64,000 bases of DNA from Antilocapra americana (GCA_007570785.1 ML664161.1:16644861-16708860), one strand, 5' to 3'. Numbered from the stretch's first letter, positions 9,588-23,451 are shown. Made by a program: numbers and translations. Notes: generated by a model from the letters alone, not told the origin.

Positions 9588-12002
9588 TCGACATTCTAGG
9601 AATCAGCGAACTGAGATGGACTGGAATGGGTGAATTTAACTCAGATGACCATTATATCTACTACTGTGGGCAGGAATCCCTCAGAAGAAATTGAGTAGCC
9701 ATCATAGTCAACAAAAGAGTCTGAAATGCAGTATTTGGATGCAGTCTCGAAAATGACAGAATGATCTCTGTTTGTTTCCAAAGCAAACCATTCAATATCA
9801 TGGTAATCCAAGCCTATGCCCCAACCAGTAATGCTGACGAAGCTGAAGTTGAACGATGCTATGACAACCTACAAGACCTTTTAGAACTAACACCCAAAAA
9901 AGATGTCCTTTTCATTAAGGGGACTGGAACACGAAAGTAGGCAGTCAAGAAAAACCTGGAGTAACAGGCAAATTTGGCCTTGGAGTACAGAATGAAGTAG
10001 AGCAAAGGCTAACAGCATTTTGCCAAGAGAACGCACTGGTCATAGCAAACACCCTCTTCCAACAACACAAGAGAAGACTCTACACATGGACATCACCAGA
10101 TGGTGAACACCAAAAACTGATTATATTCTTTGCAGCCAAAGATGGAGAAGCTCTATACAGTCAGCAAAAACAAGACCGGGAGCTGACTGTGGCTCAGATC
10201 ATGAACTCCTTACTGCCAAATTCAGACTGAAATTGAAGAAAGTAGGGAAAACCACTAGACCATTCAGGTATGACCTAAATCAAATCCCTTATGACTATAC
10301 AGTGGAAGTGAGAAATAAATTTAAGGGACTAGATCTGATAGACAGAGTGCCTGATGAACTATGGATGGAGATTCATGACATTGTACAGGAGACAGGAATC
10401 AAGACCATCCCCAAGAAAAAGAAAGTAAAAAAGCAAAATGGCTGTCTGAGGAGGCCTTACAAATAGCTGTGAAGAGAAGTGAAAAGCAAAGGAGAAAAGG
10501 AAAGATATTCTCATCTGAATGCAGAGTTCCAAAGAAAAGCAAGGAGAGATAAGAAAGCCTTCCTCAGTGATCAATGCAGAGAAATAGAGGAAAACAATAG
10601 AATGGGAAGGACCAGAGATCTCTTCAGGAGAATTAGAGATACCAAGGGAACATTTCATGCAAAGATGAGCTCGATAAAGGACAGGAAGGGTATGGACCTA
10701 ACAGAAGCAGAAGATATTAAGAAGAGGTGGCAAAAATACAAAGAAGACCTGTACAAAAATGACCTTCATGACCCAGATAATCAGGATGGTATGATCACTC
10801 ACCTAGAGCCAGACATCCTGGAATGTGAAGTCAAATGGGCCTTAGAAAGCATCACTACGAACAAAGCTGGTGGAGGTGATGGAATTCCAGTTGAGCTATT
10901 TCAAATCCTGAAAGATGATGCTGTGAAAGTGCTGCACTCAAAATGCCAGCAAATTTGGAAAGCTCAGCAATGGCCACAGGACTGGAAAAGGTCAGTTTTC
11001 ATTCCAATCCCAAAGAAAGGCAATGCCAAAGAATGCTCAAACTACCACACAATTGCACTCATTCCACATGCTAGTAAAGTAATGCTCAGAATTCTCCAAG
11101 CCAGGCTTCAGCAATCAATGAACCTCCAGATGTTCAAGCTGGTTTTAGAAAAGGCAGAGGAACAAGAGATCAAATCGCCAACATCTGCTGGATCATTGAA
11201 AAAGCAAAAGAGTTTCAGAAAAACATCTATTTCTGCTTTATTGACTGTGCCAAAGCCTTTGACTATGTAGATTGCAGTAAAGTGTGGAAAATTCTGAAAG
11301 TGATGGGAATACCAGACCATCTGACCTGTCTCTTAAGAAATGACCTGTCTCTTCAGAAACCTGTATGCTGGTCAGGAAGCAACAGTTATAAATGGACATA
11401 GAACTACAGACTGGTTCCAAATAGGAAAAGGAGTACGACAAGGCTGTATATTGTCACCCTGCTTATATAACTTATATGCAGAGTACATCATGAGAAACAC
11501 TGGGCTGGAAGAAGCACAAGCTGGAATCAAGAATACCAGGAGAAATATCAATAACTTCAGATATGCAGATGACACTACCCTTATGGCAGAAAGTGAAGAG
11601 GAACTAAAAAGCCTCTTGATGAAAGTGAAAGAGAAGAGTGAAAAAACTGGCTTGAAGCTCAACATTCAGAAAAGTAAGATCATGGCATCTGGTTCCATCA
11701 CTTCATGGGAAATAGATGGGGAAACAGTGGAAACAGTGTCATACTTTATTTTTGGGGGGCTCCAAAATCACTGCAGATGGTCATTACAGCCATGAAATTA
11801 AAAGACACCTACTCCTTGGAAGGAACATTATGACCAACCTAGACAGCATATTGAAAAGCTGAGACATTACTTTGCCAACAAAGGCCCATCTAGTCAAGGC
11901 TATGGTTTTCCCAGTAGTCATGTATGGATGTGACAGTTGGACAGTGAAGAAAGCTGAGCACCAAAGAATTGATGCTTTTGAACTGTGGTGTTGGAGAAGA
12001 CT
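9567..12002 (+). pseudogene. BovB endonuclease/reverse transcriptase pseudogene
   Basis: The remnant of the BovB polyprotein reads in order: APE-type endonuclease (9567-10200; 'ISELRWTGMGEF' near the start), a linker with 'KVGKTTRPFRYDLNQIPYDY' (10239-10298), then the reverse transcriptase. Surviving RT pieces are 10479-11270 and 11340-11795, with 'KECSNYHTIALIPHASKV', 'QGCILSP' and the catalytic 'YADD' box at about 11559-11570. Frames are broken by an in-frame TGA in the endonuclease, a frameshift near 10420-10465, another near 11105-11130, and a 19-bp tandem duplication at 11322-11359. No active protein can be made. Confidence 0.88.
11322..11359 (+). repeat. 19-bp tandem duplication inside BovB RT
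   Basis: 'tgacctgtctcttaagaaa' (11322-11340) is followed directly by a copy with one change (11341-11359). Because 19 is not a multiple of three, the duplication breaks the RT frame. Confidence 0.9.
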
Positions 12003-12837
<835 letters not shown>

Positions 12838-13196
12838 TGGAAAAGACTCTTGAGACGTTGAGAGTCCCTTGGACTGCAAGGAGATCCAACCAGTCCATAC
12901 TAAAGGAGATCAGTCCTAGGTGTTCATTGGAAAGACTGATGTTGAAACTGAAACTCCAATACTTTGGCCACCTCAAGGGAGAGTTGACTCATTGGAAAAG
13001 ACCCTAATGCTGGGAAGGAATGGGGACAGGAGGAGAAGAGGATGACAGAGGATGAGATGGCTGGATGGCATCACTGACTCCATGGACATAGGTTTGGGTA
13101 GACTCCGGGAGTTGGTGATGGACAGGGAGGCCTGGAATGCTGCATTCATGGGGTCACAAAGAGTCATCCACAACTGAGCAACTGAACTGAACTGAC
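12838..13196 (+). mobile_element. BovB LINE, 3' part after RPL7 insertion
   Basis: Continues the BovB at 9554-12002. It contains 'gagagtcccttggactgcaa', 'ggccacctcaaggg', 'gatgagatggctggatggca' and the tail 'gagcaactgaactgaactga'. The first bases (12838-12848) are the TSD of the pseudogene. Confidence 0.9.
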
Positions 13197-13204
13197 ACAG
13201 TCTT

Positions 13205-13480
13205 TGCTATTAACATCTTATACTAGTAATGTAACAATAATATGAACATTTGCTGAGTGCTTACAATGTATTAGACTCTGCTTAGCCAGTTAATTGTAAT
13301 TCTCTTATTAATTTTTACAGTGACTTGTGAGACAGACACAATTATGATCCCTACTTTACAGATGAGGTAACTGAGTCAGAGAGATATTAAATAAATGCCC
13401 AACATCACATAGGTAATATGCGATGGAACTGGAATTGTAATGCTGGTTGTCTTGGTCACCCATCTATCCTCATTCTGACT
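13205..13480 (-). repeat. MIR SINE, antisense
   Basis: The plus strand shows the complement of MIR: 'tttgctgagtgcttacaatg', 'tttacagatgaggtaactga' and 'cccaacatcacataggtaat'. Confidence 0.65.
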
Positions 13481-13579
13481 ACACAGTACTGCACCCTTGC
13501 ATCCTTCTGTGTAGCTCTTTATAATTTACACACTTGTCACACACATGTGTTTATGTAAAAAAATACTGAGTGTATCTTG

Positions 13580-13760
13580 TTGAGTACCTATATCTCAAAA
13601 ATTGTGTTTGGCACTCATTTAGTCCTCACATCTGTGAAGTAATTACTATGAATCCCTGTTTATCTGGTGGGGAAATTGAGGTTAAAATTTAAACAATTTC
13701 CCCAAGATCACATAGCTAAGCCTCAAGACTGGACAGAGTAAGGTATCAATAATCTAACTA
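13580..13760 (-). repeat. MIR SINE, antisense, second copy
   Basis: Complement of the MIR core: 'tttggcactcatttagtcct', 'ggggaaattgaggttaaa' and 'ccccaagatcacatagcta'. Confidence 0.6.
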
Positions 13761-13764
13761 ATGG

Positions 13765-14620
13765 TGACTACTGGAGATAGGATTTAAAGTCAGGTCTCCT
13801 AATTTCACATGGTTTTTCATTGCTTAATGGTGCCTCACATGCTCATATGTGCATATGCCTCCAATTTCACTTTCAAATGGGAATCTGTGCCATAAAGGAA
13901 CCTGTGACTTGCCAACTGGAATCCACTGCCTCCACCATCAGGGCCTGCTGTTAGTAGTCATCACTCCTCCCTATGTACCTTCTGCATAGAGGTGTGATGA
14001 CAGAAAACAGCTTGGCCTGAAGAATGTTATAGAAGAATTTCCTGACCTGTGTTCTTGATGTCCCCTGCTTTTTATGCTAGCAGGCAAGGTGCTGTTTGAA
14101 GCCCAGTGTCCCTCAGTTAACTCTATGATAAACACTGTTGTAACATTATAGCAGAGATACTCAAAATTTATCATGAATAAGAATCATCCAGGGAACTTCA
14201 TAGAAATCTAAGTTTATCAACTTAGTCCTCAGAGATTTGGGGTTTGAGGCTCTAGGCGTGGCATTTTCCAGTAAACACTCCAGGTGCTTCTAATGCAGGA
14301 AATTCTTGAATGATATTTTGAGAAACACTGGGATGTACACTTTTCTGTTCTCTATTACCATGACAATCCTTGTTCTACTGCATTAGTTTTTGGAAGGGCT
14401 GGAATAAGCAAGATTGTAAATGTGATCTTTGCCATGAATTGAGAAATATTTATATTTGGGATTTTGGTCTGGTAATCTTACTTTATTTATTTATTTTTCT
14501 ACTGTGAGTTCTGAATTACTTGACATATAACACTAGCTCTGGAAATGTCCCTGAATGCTTCCAACATCTCAGCACTAAAGGGTTGAGATGTATATTCAGT
14601 AGATGAGTTGAACCAAAACT
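13765..14620. other. Unassigned sequence
   Basis: No gene or repeat recognised. Confidence 0.4.
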
Positions 14621-14625
14621 ACATT

Positions 14626-14889
14626 TCAGTTCAGTTCAGTTCAGTTGCTCAGTTGTGTCAGACTCCTTGAGACCCCATGAACCGCAGCACGCTAGGCTTC
14701 CCTGTCCATCACCAACTCCGGAAGTTTACCCAAACTCATGTCCATTGAGTCAGTGATGCCATCCAACCATCTCATCCTCTGTACCCTTCTCCTCCTGCCT
14801 TCAATCTTTCTCAACATCAGGGTCTTTTCAAATGAGTCAGCTCTTTGCATCAGGTGGCCAAAATACTGGAGTTTCAGCTTCAACAATTA
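14626..14889 (-). mobile_element. BovB LINE 3' end
   Basis: Antisense BovB 3' terminus: a (CAGTT)n-like tail at 14626-14650, then 'tgctcagttgtgtcagact', 'cctgtccatcaccaactcc' and 'catcaggtggccaaaatact'. It is truncated at about 260 bp. Confidence 0.9.
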
Positions 14890-15748
14890 CATAGAAGTCT
14901 ACAAATAAAGAGGAGAAAAGGAAAAGCTAGCAGTGCTCTCCATCTGAAAAATGAAAGTTATTACTGAATGTAAGGAAGTGCAGTGTTAGGTGTAACTGTA
15001 GAAACCACATAAACTAAGTGGAAAGGAATACAAGCCATGAGGATTTAAAATATGTGCTGAATTAAGACTTGTCTTCCTTAAGCAGGGTCTCTGTATAGCT
15101 CAAATTAATTTTTTTAATGTTCACATTTTAAAGCCTAACCAGTGACAGAAAATAAGCTATTAATTCCTTATCCAATTAAATGAAATGTTTACCATTTAAC
15201 CTGCTTTGTGAAGTTCACTGAATATGGTTTATATTTAATGAATAATCAGTCTTTTCTTTCCACATCTTCTCTTGAAAGACCTCTCCACCCCTACCTGTTA
15301 TGTTATTTTACCATATAGATAGTTGCTATACCTGGTTACTGAGTCAGCTGTGGCTAACTAGAGTGAATAAATTAAACTATATTCCAACATGCTTGGATAT
15401 TACTGAGAATCTGATTCTAATAACTGCCCTGAAAAAATGAGTTCACTAATCAGTTCTATGAGGGAGTTTATCAGATTTCTACTTATTGGGTGAATATTTA
15501 CAAATTGAAACTAGCCTCTGGCTAATATCAATATTCTTATTTAAAAAATAGACTCTTTCATGTATATTCTAATAGGGAAATTTTATGATCAACTCTAAAT
15601 TTCTCTTCATGGAAATTCATCTTCATGGTATCTTTACAGAGCCTGAAATTTTGAACACTGCAGTGACAGGACATCACAGGTTAGACTTTACTTGTGGGTG
15701 GTCATTGCACTTTTGATTTTGAGCTAATATATTGATTGAGAGTCTTGT
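14890..15748. other. Unassigned AT-rich sequence
   Basis: No gene or repeat recognised. Confidence 0.4.
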
Positions 15749-15757
15749 ATTTATAAG

Positions 15758-15982
15758 ATGTGTATGTGCTAAGTCACTTCAGTCGTGTCCAACTCTTTGC
15801 GACCTCATGGACGGCAGACTGCCAGGCTCCTTTGTCCATGGGGTTTTCCAGGCAAGAATATTGGAGTGGGTTGCCATGCCCTCCTTCAGGAAATCTTCCC
15901 AACCAGAGGTTGAACTTGGATCTATTACATCTACCTGCATTGGCAGGCAGGTTCTTTACCACTAGTGCCTCCTGGGCAGCTC
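15758..15982 (-). mobile_element. Bov-tA SINE
   Basis: Full-length antisense Bov-tA ('cttcagtcgtgtccaactct', 'attggagtgggttgccatg', 'aggttctttaccactagtgc'). The TSD is 'atttataag'/'atttacaag' at 15749-15757 and 15983-15991, with one mismatch. Confidence 0.9.
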
Positions 15983-15991
15983 ATTTACAAG

Positions 15992-16489
15992 GTATTATGC
16001 TACAATTATAATAATATTTCCTAATTTATCATAATCCCTTGCCATAATAGTACAAACTGTTTCAGATTCAAATGACCCTCACTGATCTGCCAAAACCCTC
16101 CCAACATAGCCAGGGAATGTGCCATCATTCTTGTTTAACTTGACCACTCCAGGCCTACTTCACTGCTTCTCATTGTATGGTAAAATAATCATATATCTAA
16201 GGTCTATTACTTAGACAAGGGAAAAAGAGGGGAATAGAAATTAAACTAGTGAAATCAGTTGTCCAATTTAAGCTTCAGATGTAGTTTTCTCTAGTCTATT
16301 TTTATCCAGAAATTAGAGGATCATTTAATTATTTTTAATGAGAAAAGTCAGAATGATATTCTAAAAGTAATATTTCTGAACATGGAAAATTCTCTTGATG
16401 CAATTTTAGGTGTTCACATAATTATATATGCAATATAATCTCAATTTTAAATATCATGTGTACATATTCTGACATATAGAAAAAAAACA
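15992..16489. other. Unassigned AT-rich sequence
   Basis: Nothing recognised. Confidence 0.4.
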
Positions 16490-17200
16490 TTGGAAAGAAA
16501 TATATCAAAATGCCAATGATAGTTAGGATTTAAACTTCATTAGTCACAAGGAAAATATAAATTAAAACCACAATATGACAACATTTTATCCACCCAAACT
16601 GATGAAATGAAAAAGAAATAAAACACCAAGTTATGGTGAGGATGTGGAGCAACTATGAGTCTCATGCTCTGCTAGCAGGAGGGTAGATTGGTACAACCAC
16701 TTTGAAAAATCATTTGGCAGTAAAAACTTAACTGAACATATATATAGTCTGTACATATCCTATGATTCAGCAAATCTACCCAACTAAATATGTAACATAA
16801 GTGCAGATATATGTTTACCACAAAACATACAGAAATGTTCATATTGGAAGTATTTGTAATTGCTCCAAACTGGTGGTATATTCACAGCTATGAGAATGAA
16901 TGAGCTATAGCTACACAAAATGATATGTATAAATTTTACAAATCTGTTTTCTTAATGTTGAGAGAAATATGTTTTATAGATAAAAAGCACACAAAGCTCA
17001 CTTATGGTATTAGACATCAGGATAAGGGTATTTGTCTTTGTTGGAGGGTTGTGACAAAAAGGGAGCATGAAATAGGGAGGATTCTGAGATACTTGTAGTA
17101 TACTACTTCTTCATTTGGGAGTTGGAAGCTGATTACACAGCTGTATTTGTGAAAACTTACTTATCTAAAAGCAAATGCCTTCTGAAATTTTCTAGAGTTT
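16490..17200 (+). repeat. Old LINE-1 (L1M-type) 3' region
   Basis: Sense L1 landmarks: 'aattaaaaccacaatatgac', 'gttatggtgaggatgtggag', 'cagtaaaaacttaactgaac' and 'tcctatgattcagcaaatct'. This is the end of ORF2 and the 3' UTR of an old L1; no frame survives. Confidence 0.75.
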
Positions 17201-19837
17201 TTATGAGACAATTTCAGATCTCCAAAAAAGAAAGAAAAATTAATGGCTTTTATTCTCCATAGTGGGATATGGAAAATTTTAGATTCTCATTTATATCTTC
17301 CATTATTTGCCAAAATTTTTTATATATGAATACATAGTACTCATAATTAGAAAAAATGCATTCAAAGGAATCTTTTCCTATGCAGTTTCTTGAGAAGTGT
17401 TAATTATTATGATAATATCTTAAATTCCATGAAAAAAATTCAAATTAAAAATAAATCTTTCATATCTACTCTCCTACAGTCCTACTAGGTACACAGGGCA
17501 ACCTGTATTATTTGCTACTTTAATTAGAATCTCTGGGTCTTTAATTAGAATCTCAGGAGCTGAGTATTTTTCAACATTCCTAGGTTATTCTTATTCACAA
17601 TTGATTTTGAGAAATAGGTAGTTCATACTGTTCTAAAGAGTGGTGTCTTACAAAAGAAGAGCAATATGAGGAGAAATTTGTTCTCCCTGCTGCTCAAAGT
17701 CTTCTCCCTGGCCAAAGAAGTCATTATCTAAGAACTTAAAAATATTTTTACTTCTGCATTGCATAAGCAAATTATGAGATGTTAGAGAAAATTATACTCT
17801 AACAAAGGCCTGCTCTATTCTTATCTAGTGAGGCTTCATAATAATACTGAAAATGGTAAATGGTGATGCAAGCCAATTGTCCCAACTTGCCCAGTTTGTG
17901 AGTTATGTGAAGTATGTCAAGGTAATCCCAGTTACTGCATTGTCTTTAAAGAGTATTCATATAAAACATTTGTTTTAATTGGAATTCTCATTAAAGACAC
18001 TATTGAACAATATTTATTGAGTATTCATTTTATGCTAGATATTGAGAAACAGAGCAAAATGTCAAATAACATGGCTATTTCCCTTTACTGAACTCCACTG
18101 CATGGAAGATAGTATGTAGCAATGGTTTGTGATGGCAGAGAAATTTAGATACAAGAATAACTAACCATGGATTCTTATGTATAGGATAATGTGATTAGGT
18201 TGATACTTTTCATCTTAAATAGTTCATAATTATAAAGCTCAGCAAAATTTGCATTTCTCTTACATCATAGTTTCTAGAATAGATTAATCCCATAGTACAT
18301 AACTGTGAAATCACTTCCAAATGAGAATCTTTACTGTTTTCTTTTAATCAATGCTGTCTGCCTTCCTATTAATAACCATATCTGTTTATACTATAATTTT
18401 TTCCACTTTGTGCTTATGTAAAAAGGCCTTCATTTCAGAGATAGGTGAAAACACTTTGAAAGGGTTTTTAAGAGTCTTCATAAGGTACTTTCTGAACTTA
18501 AACTATATTATAGTAAACTGTTCCCCAAACAATATTAATCATAACTATCTTGACTCTATTTTTGAATAAAATATGGTTCTGCTTCAAAATCCAAACAAAA
18601 ATCATAAAAAAGATAAGCATTTCATTTGATTGCAATTTTGAAATCTTTTCATCTAGGTCCTGCTTGAAGAATCTTGAATGTGTTCAATTAAGGTTTCCCA
18701 ATTACTTTTATGGGTGTTGATTGTGATGTCACAGATTCCAAAACTGAAGAAAGTAGCGAGGTAGGCAGACATCAAAATGCATTTTCTGTAGGTAGGTAAC
18801 TTCACCTACAGAGAAGTCATGTTTTTACTATTTGTGCATAAATAAGTACAGCATGGAGTAACCCTAGACAACAAAGAATTTCACTGCCTTATTTGATAGC
18901 TGCAGGAAATGGACCCTAGAGATGATAGAGGCCATATATTTATGCATCTATCAAGTAGAGATAGCCAGTTAGCAGCAGTTGTTTCTGTTAAAAAAGAAGA
19001 AAAAGAAAAAAGGCTCTATGAATCTTACTCCGTCACTTTATAATCCCACAGAAGAGCTTCTACTTTGTCAAACACATTGTCCTATGATAATACAAGAAAC
19101 GATAACATTTATTTTAATATTTATCATTTCTATCTGTAAAACCTTCTGATAAGAATCAAAGAAGTAAACATGGCTTCCTTAGATGTAAGTTTTAGATGTT
19201 TTAGCTAAACTGAACTTCTAGCAGTCCTCCTCAGTGTCCTTGATCAAGCTTTATACTATCTCTGTTTTTCATCTGGATACCTATTAGTTCTCACTTTTTA
19301 TTATAAACCATTAAGTTAAAGCCCACTTTATTGTTACATTTATGGGACAGAGTGTAGAGTCAGGGCATATTAGCGTAATTTATGCCTTTGCCTAATATTT
19401 ACAGAAATGAATAACAAAGACATCAAGAACAAAAACAGAGATAAAACTTTAGGAATCCAAGGGGCTTGACCACAAAGTCATATTACAAGTTCACCAGATG
19501 TAATACATTTGGGTGAAGACAAATGAGGACACTAAGGTTTGAGTGAGTGAGGAAGTTCCAGTGATGAAAGAGAGCCATGGGAGGAAAAGAAAGAAATGGC
19601 CCATTTGAGACAAATTCTTTCTCCACAGAATAAGAGAGAAGCAGGTCTAATGGAAAAATCACATTACATTACAACTTTAACCCCTAGATGGGTTTTAAAC
19701 AGGAATATGGTGCATGGTTGGAGGCTAAGAGAAGCCTTAAGAGAGCTTATAAATAATACTTGGTGGTGGTGGTAGGCCTGCAGCTACTTGGTGAAATCTA
19801 TAAAAGACTAGTTAGGGAGATTAACCTGGGGAGCAAG
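17201..19837. other. Long unassigned AT-rich stretch
   Basis: About 2.6 kb without a recognisable repeat or gene, the longest such stretch in the window. A 72-codon ORF at 18351-18569 looks like chance. A small hairpin lies at 18787-18812. Confidence 0.4.
18787..18812. repeat. Short inverted repeat
   Basis: 'ctgtaggt' and its complement 'acctacag' are separated by about 10 bases. There is no linked gene; probably chance. Confidence 0.6.
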
Positions 19838-19849
19838 TAAATACTAGGT

Positions 19850-20050
19850 GCATACATGCTCAATTTGTCTGACTCGTGATCCCATGAATTGTAGCTCGCC
19901 AGGCTCCTCTGTCCATGGGATTATCCCAGCAAGAATACCAGAGTGGGTTGCCATTTCTTCCTCCAGGGGATCTTCCTGACCCAGGGATTAAACCTGTATC
20001 TCCTTCATTTGTAGGCGGATTCTTTATCACTGAACCACCAGGGAAGCTCC
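19850..20050 (-). mobile_element. Bov-tA SINE
   Basis: Antisense Bov-tA ('aatttgtctgactcgtgatc', 'gaataccagagtgggttgcc', 'ttatcactgaaccaccaggg'). TSD 'taaatactaggt' (19838-19849) and 'taaatattaggt' (20051-20062), one mismatch. Confidence 0.9.
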
Positions 20051-20062
20051 TAAATATTAGGT

Positions 20063-21180
20063 ACTCTTTCCCTAAAAATAATGGAAAGCTCCCAGAGAAA
20101 AATACTTTAAATTTCATACAAGTAGGCAAATACAACCCACCTGGATTGGCTACCAGTTTCTCTAGTTTACTCATCACGCAGCCCCTAATAACTGAGTTAC
20201 TAGTTAAAGCTATTGGCTTATTCACTAGGTTTTCACTTCAAAGTCTAAGGGAATAAATAAGCCATACTCAGGTAAACTAGGACTAGAATCTGAGTGAAGT
20301 TCATTGAAAGAACAAGCCGCATATCTATCAAGGGGTAAAATATCACTATGGCCTCAGACTTACTAGCTTCGTTAGAAGTAAAAAATTATGGAATAACAGT
20401 AAAAAGTTTTGAGGAAAATAAATATTGTTAATCTTCAAGGAAGGAGTTCACAGCTTCTCTTCATTACTTCTTCCACTTCAGGAAAGAGAATTGATCCCAG
20501 TTAGATCCTGCCGCAACACATAGCCTAGGCTTGCTAACAGGGAGAGTTCTTATGTATGAAAATTAAGAGATCCTTGCAAGTGCATATGCTTCTGTCTTCT
20601 GTATTTCCACTTCATAATGCTGCAGTTCTTGGTTAAGGACCAAGAACCTTGATTCAACATTATGGAAGGCAAATAATCCTAGCTCAGCATTCAGAATTAA
20701 GGAAAACTCATTATTTATATTTCTTGTTTACCTTGCACCTGGTGCTGGTATGTGTGCATTTTATCAACCTGGAGAAAAGAAGTAGGGCCTACATTAGCCT
20801 GATTTTGTTAAAAACTATTTAAGTCTAATTTGTTTATAGCCTAGGAATAGTTCACATGATAAGAACAAGATAATCAGAAAGAAGAGGTAAACTGAGGATA
20901 GAATTCTCATCAGCAGCAAAATTATCATTAGACAAAGGAAGAATGTCTTCAAAGAGCTGAGGGAAATTAAGCTAGAATTCCACACTCAATTAAAAGAATC
21001 ATTCCAGAGTAAGTGCTAAATAAATCATTGTTTTCAAACACAGGTCCTTCTAGAAAGTCTATGACTCAAGATTCTTACATAAAATTGTACTAAAATTGAA
21101 CCTAAAGCAGTAGGACCTACAGTGGGTTCAGAAATTGATAAGACATATTAGAATAAGCTATTATATAGGATCTTAGCTTC
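20063..21180. other. Unassigned sequence
   Basis: No gene or repeat recognised. Confidence 0.4.
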
Positions 21181-21182
21181 CT

Positions 21183-21256
21183 AGCAAGGGATAGAATCCA
21201 CACCCCGTACATTGGAAGTCAAGGTCTTAACCATTGGACTGCTAGGGAAGTCCCTA
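21183..21256 (-). repeat. CHR-like tRNA-derived SINE fragment
   Basis: 'gtcttaaccattggactgct' followed by 'agggaagtccc' is the complement of the tRNA-derived head of cetartiodactyl CHR-type SINEs. Only about 70 bases remain. Confidence 0.55.
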
Positions 21257-21397
21257 TGTGGGCACTTTTAAAGAATCTATTTAATAAAACCAAGAAAAAT
21301 TGGTAAATGAGGATGAAAATTTACTAAGGACTTACTTGAGAAGATAGGAAAACTGAATAATTTTATAGTTTGCTATAGGAATTTTTAGATAAATATA
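21257..21397. other. Short unassigned spacer
   Basis: AT-rich; nothing recognised. Confidence 0.4.
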
Positions 21398-21993
21398 TAT
21401 CAGTTCAGTTCAGTCACTCAGCTGTGTCCGATTTTTTGCAACACTGTGAACCGCAGCACGCCAGTCCTCCCTGTCCATCGCCAACTCCCAGAGTCCACCC
21501 AAACCTGTCCACTGAGTCGGTGATGCCATCCAATCATCTCATCCTCTGTTGTCCCCTTCTCCTTCTGCCCTCAATCTTTCCCAGCATTAGGGTCTTTTCA
21601 AATGAGTCAGCTCTTTGCATCAGGTGGCCAAAGTATTAGAGTTTCAGCTTCAACATCAGTCCTACCAATGAACATCCAGGACTGATCTCCTTTAGGATGG
21701 ACTGGTTGGATCTCCTTGCAGTCCAAGGGACTCTCAAGGGTCTCCTCCAACACCACAGTTCAAAAGCACACCACAGTTCAATTGAACTCTCAACACCACA
21801 GTGCAAATCTTCTGCGCTCACCTTTCTTTATAGTCCAACTCTCACATCCATACATGACCACTGGAAAAACCATAACCTTGACTAGACAGACCCTTGCTGA
21901 CAAAGTAATGTCTCTGTTTTTCAATATGCTGTCTAGGTTGGTCATAACTTTCCTTTCAAGGAGTAAGCGTCTTTTAATTTCATGGCTGCAATC
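21398..21993 (-). mobile_element. BovB LINE 3' end
   Basis: Antisense BovB, about 600 bp, from the 'cagttcagttcag' tail through 'ggatggactggttggatctc' to 'gtcttttaatttcatggctg'. Part of the C-terminal coding region is still readable on the minus strand at 21790-22041, with stops. The segment around 21755-21805 shows a short local duplication of 'caacaccacagt'. Confidence 0.9.
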
Positions 21994-22276
21994 AAACACA
22001 GTCAAAAACAAAATAAAGGCAGTAGTATTAATATCAAACAAAAGTGATTTCTAGGCAGTAAAAATAAAAAAATACTAATGTCACAAATATCCCAAATTTT
22101 AAAATCAGAAGAAAAAATGAGACCCACAATGAGAAAAGAAATTAATAGCCCAATTGAACAATGGTCATAGAAAGTAATTAATAGAAGAATACAAATGACC
22201 AAGAAATGTGAAAATATAGCTAATTGCATTAATAATCAGAAAAGTGAAGATAATAAACTATGAAATATATTTTGAC
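21994..22276. other. Unassigned AT-rich sequence
   Basis: Nothing recognised. Confidence 0.4.
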
Positions 22277-22284
22277 TTTGGATT

Positions 22285-22481
22285 GAAATTGAAAGTCTTT
22301 CAGTTGTGTCTGACTCTTTGTGACCCTGTGGACGGTAGCCGGCCAGGCTCCTCTGTCCATGGAATTCCCCATGCCAGGATACTGGGTGGGTAGCCGTTCC
22401 TTGTTCCAGGGGATCTTCCCAAACCAGGGATTGAACCCAGGTCTCTCCTACTGCAGGCAGATTCTTTACCGTCTGAAATAT
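22285..22481 (-). mobile_element. Bov-tA SINE
   Basis: Antisense Bov-tA ('cagttgtgtctgactctttg', 'aggatactgggtgggtagcc', 'gcagattctttaccgtctga'). Likely TSD 'tttggatt' at about 22277-22284 and 22482-22489. Confidence 0.88.
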
Positions 22482-22489
22482 TTTGGATT

Positions 22490-23425
22490 AGTACAGATTA
22501 AAGTACTACAGATAAAATCCATTATTAATGAATATGTAGGAAATAATCACTCCCATGTTTTACTTGTGGGAGTTAGTTACTTGGGTAGTTCCTTTTGTAA
22601 GTAATCTGGTATTTATTAATATATAAAATTGTGCATTGAACAAGTTATTTGATCCAGGGTATAACAGCACTTCTAGAAGTTTAATATAAGGATATAATAT
22701 AAAAGATATTCTTCACATTGTTTATGATACCACTCTGAGAATTCAAAGCAATAATTTTAAAGATGACAAGGCAGGACAGAAACAGGGATACTCTTTGGCA
22801 TCCTTTGCTGTTTTCTTTTATCTGAGAGACTTTTTAAACCACTTTAGCCACTGCACTATAGAACATAGAAACAAACTTTCCTTTTAAATTGAGAACATAA
22901 TTCTATTGTCATAAATTAGGAGTGACCTCAATAAACAGCAGGCAACCAGACATACTACCTAATAATCATCAGAAGGCTGGACCTCAGATCAGTTGCCCTA
23001 GCCAAAGCCATCCTTCTTGGCAGGCATCCTCCATTACATCAACATATTAAGATACCTGCAGTTAATTTATTTTAAAGGATTTCATTAGATAGCTATGGTT
23101 TTAACACCTTCCCTGAAAAATGCCTAGGCTATATAGTCATTGGGCCTTGTTCTATGGTGGAGTCACAAAAGCAGATGTCTGCAAATGCTAGAGGTAAAGT
23201 ACTTGAGGAGTTTGGGAGAGAAACGTAGTCAAGTAGGGAGCACAGGCTTCTTTGAGGATAATCTCAGTTTTTAGCAGTTAGGCAATTTGGTGGATGTTTT
23301 CAATGGTTTCACTCAATGAGTAGGTTCAATCTTTGCAGGGATCCTATGGCAGTGGACAGTGAAAGCTACTAAACTGGGACATTCCATTTAATTTTTTTAT
23401 TTATATCACCAGGTCTCTTGCTCAT
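22490..23425. other. Unassigned sequence
   Basis: No gene or repeat recognised. Confidence 0.4.
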
Positions 23426-23451
23426 TTCTTTTTTTTTTTGGCTAATATCTT

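Larger units (their letters stand above)
9554..12002 (+). mobile_element. BovB (RTE) LINE, 5'-truncated, main part
   Basis: This is the longest BovB copy in the window. It starts inside the endonuclease domain and continues through the reverse transcriptase into the C-terminal region. At 12002 an RPL7 processed pseudogene interrupts it; the element resumes at 12849. A full BovB is about 3.2 kb, and this copy retains roughly 2.8 kb. BovB mobilises itself and, through a shared 3' tail, the Bov-tA/Bov-A2 SINEs. No convincing TSD is seen. Confidence 0.9.

Noticed and set aside
10479..11270. 263-codon ORF as a host gene
   Set aside because: The sequence is BovB endonuclease/RT linker and RT; the last 50 residues are out of frame with the RT. 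It is a decayed retrotransposon.
14626..14650. Repeated CAGTT units as a satellite or CRISPR-like array
   Set aside because: This short run is the normal 3' tail of BovB and recurs at every intact BovB 3' end in the window.
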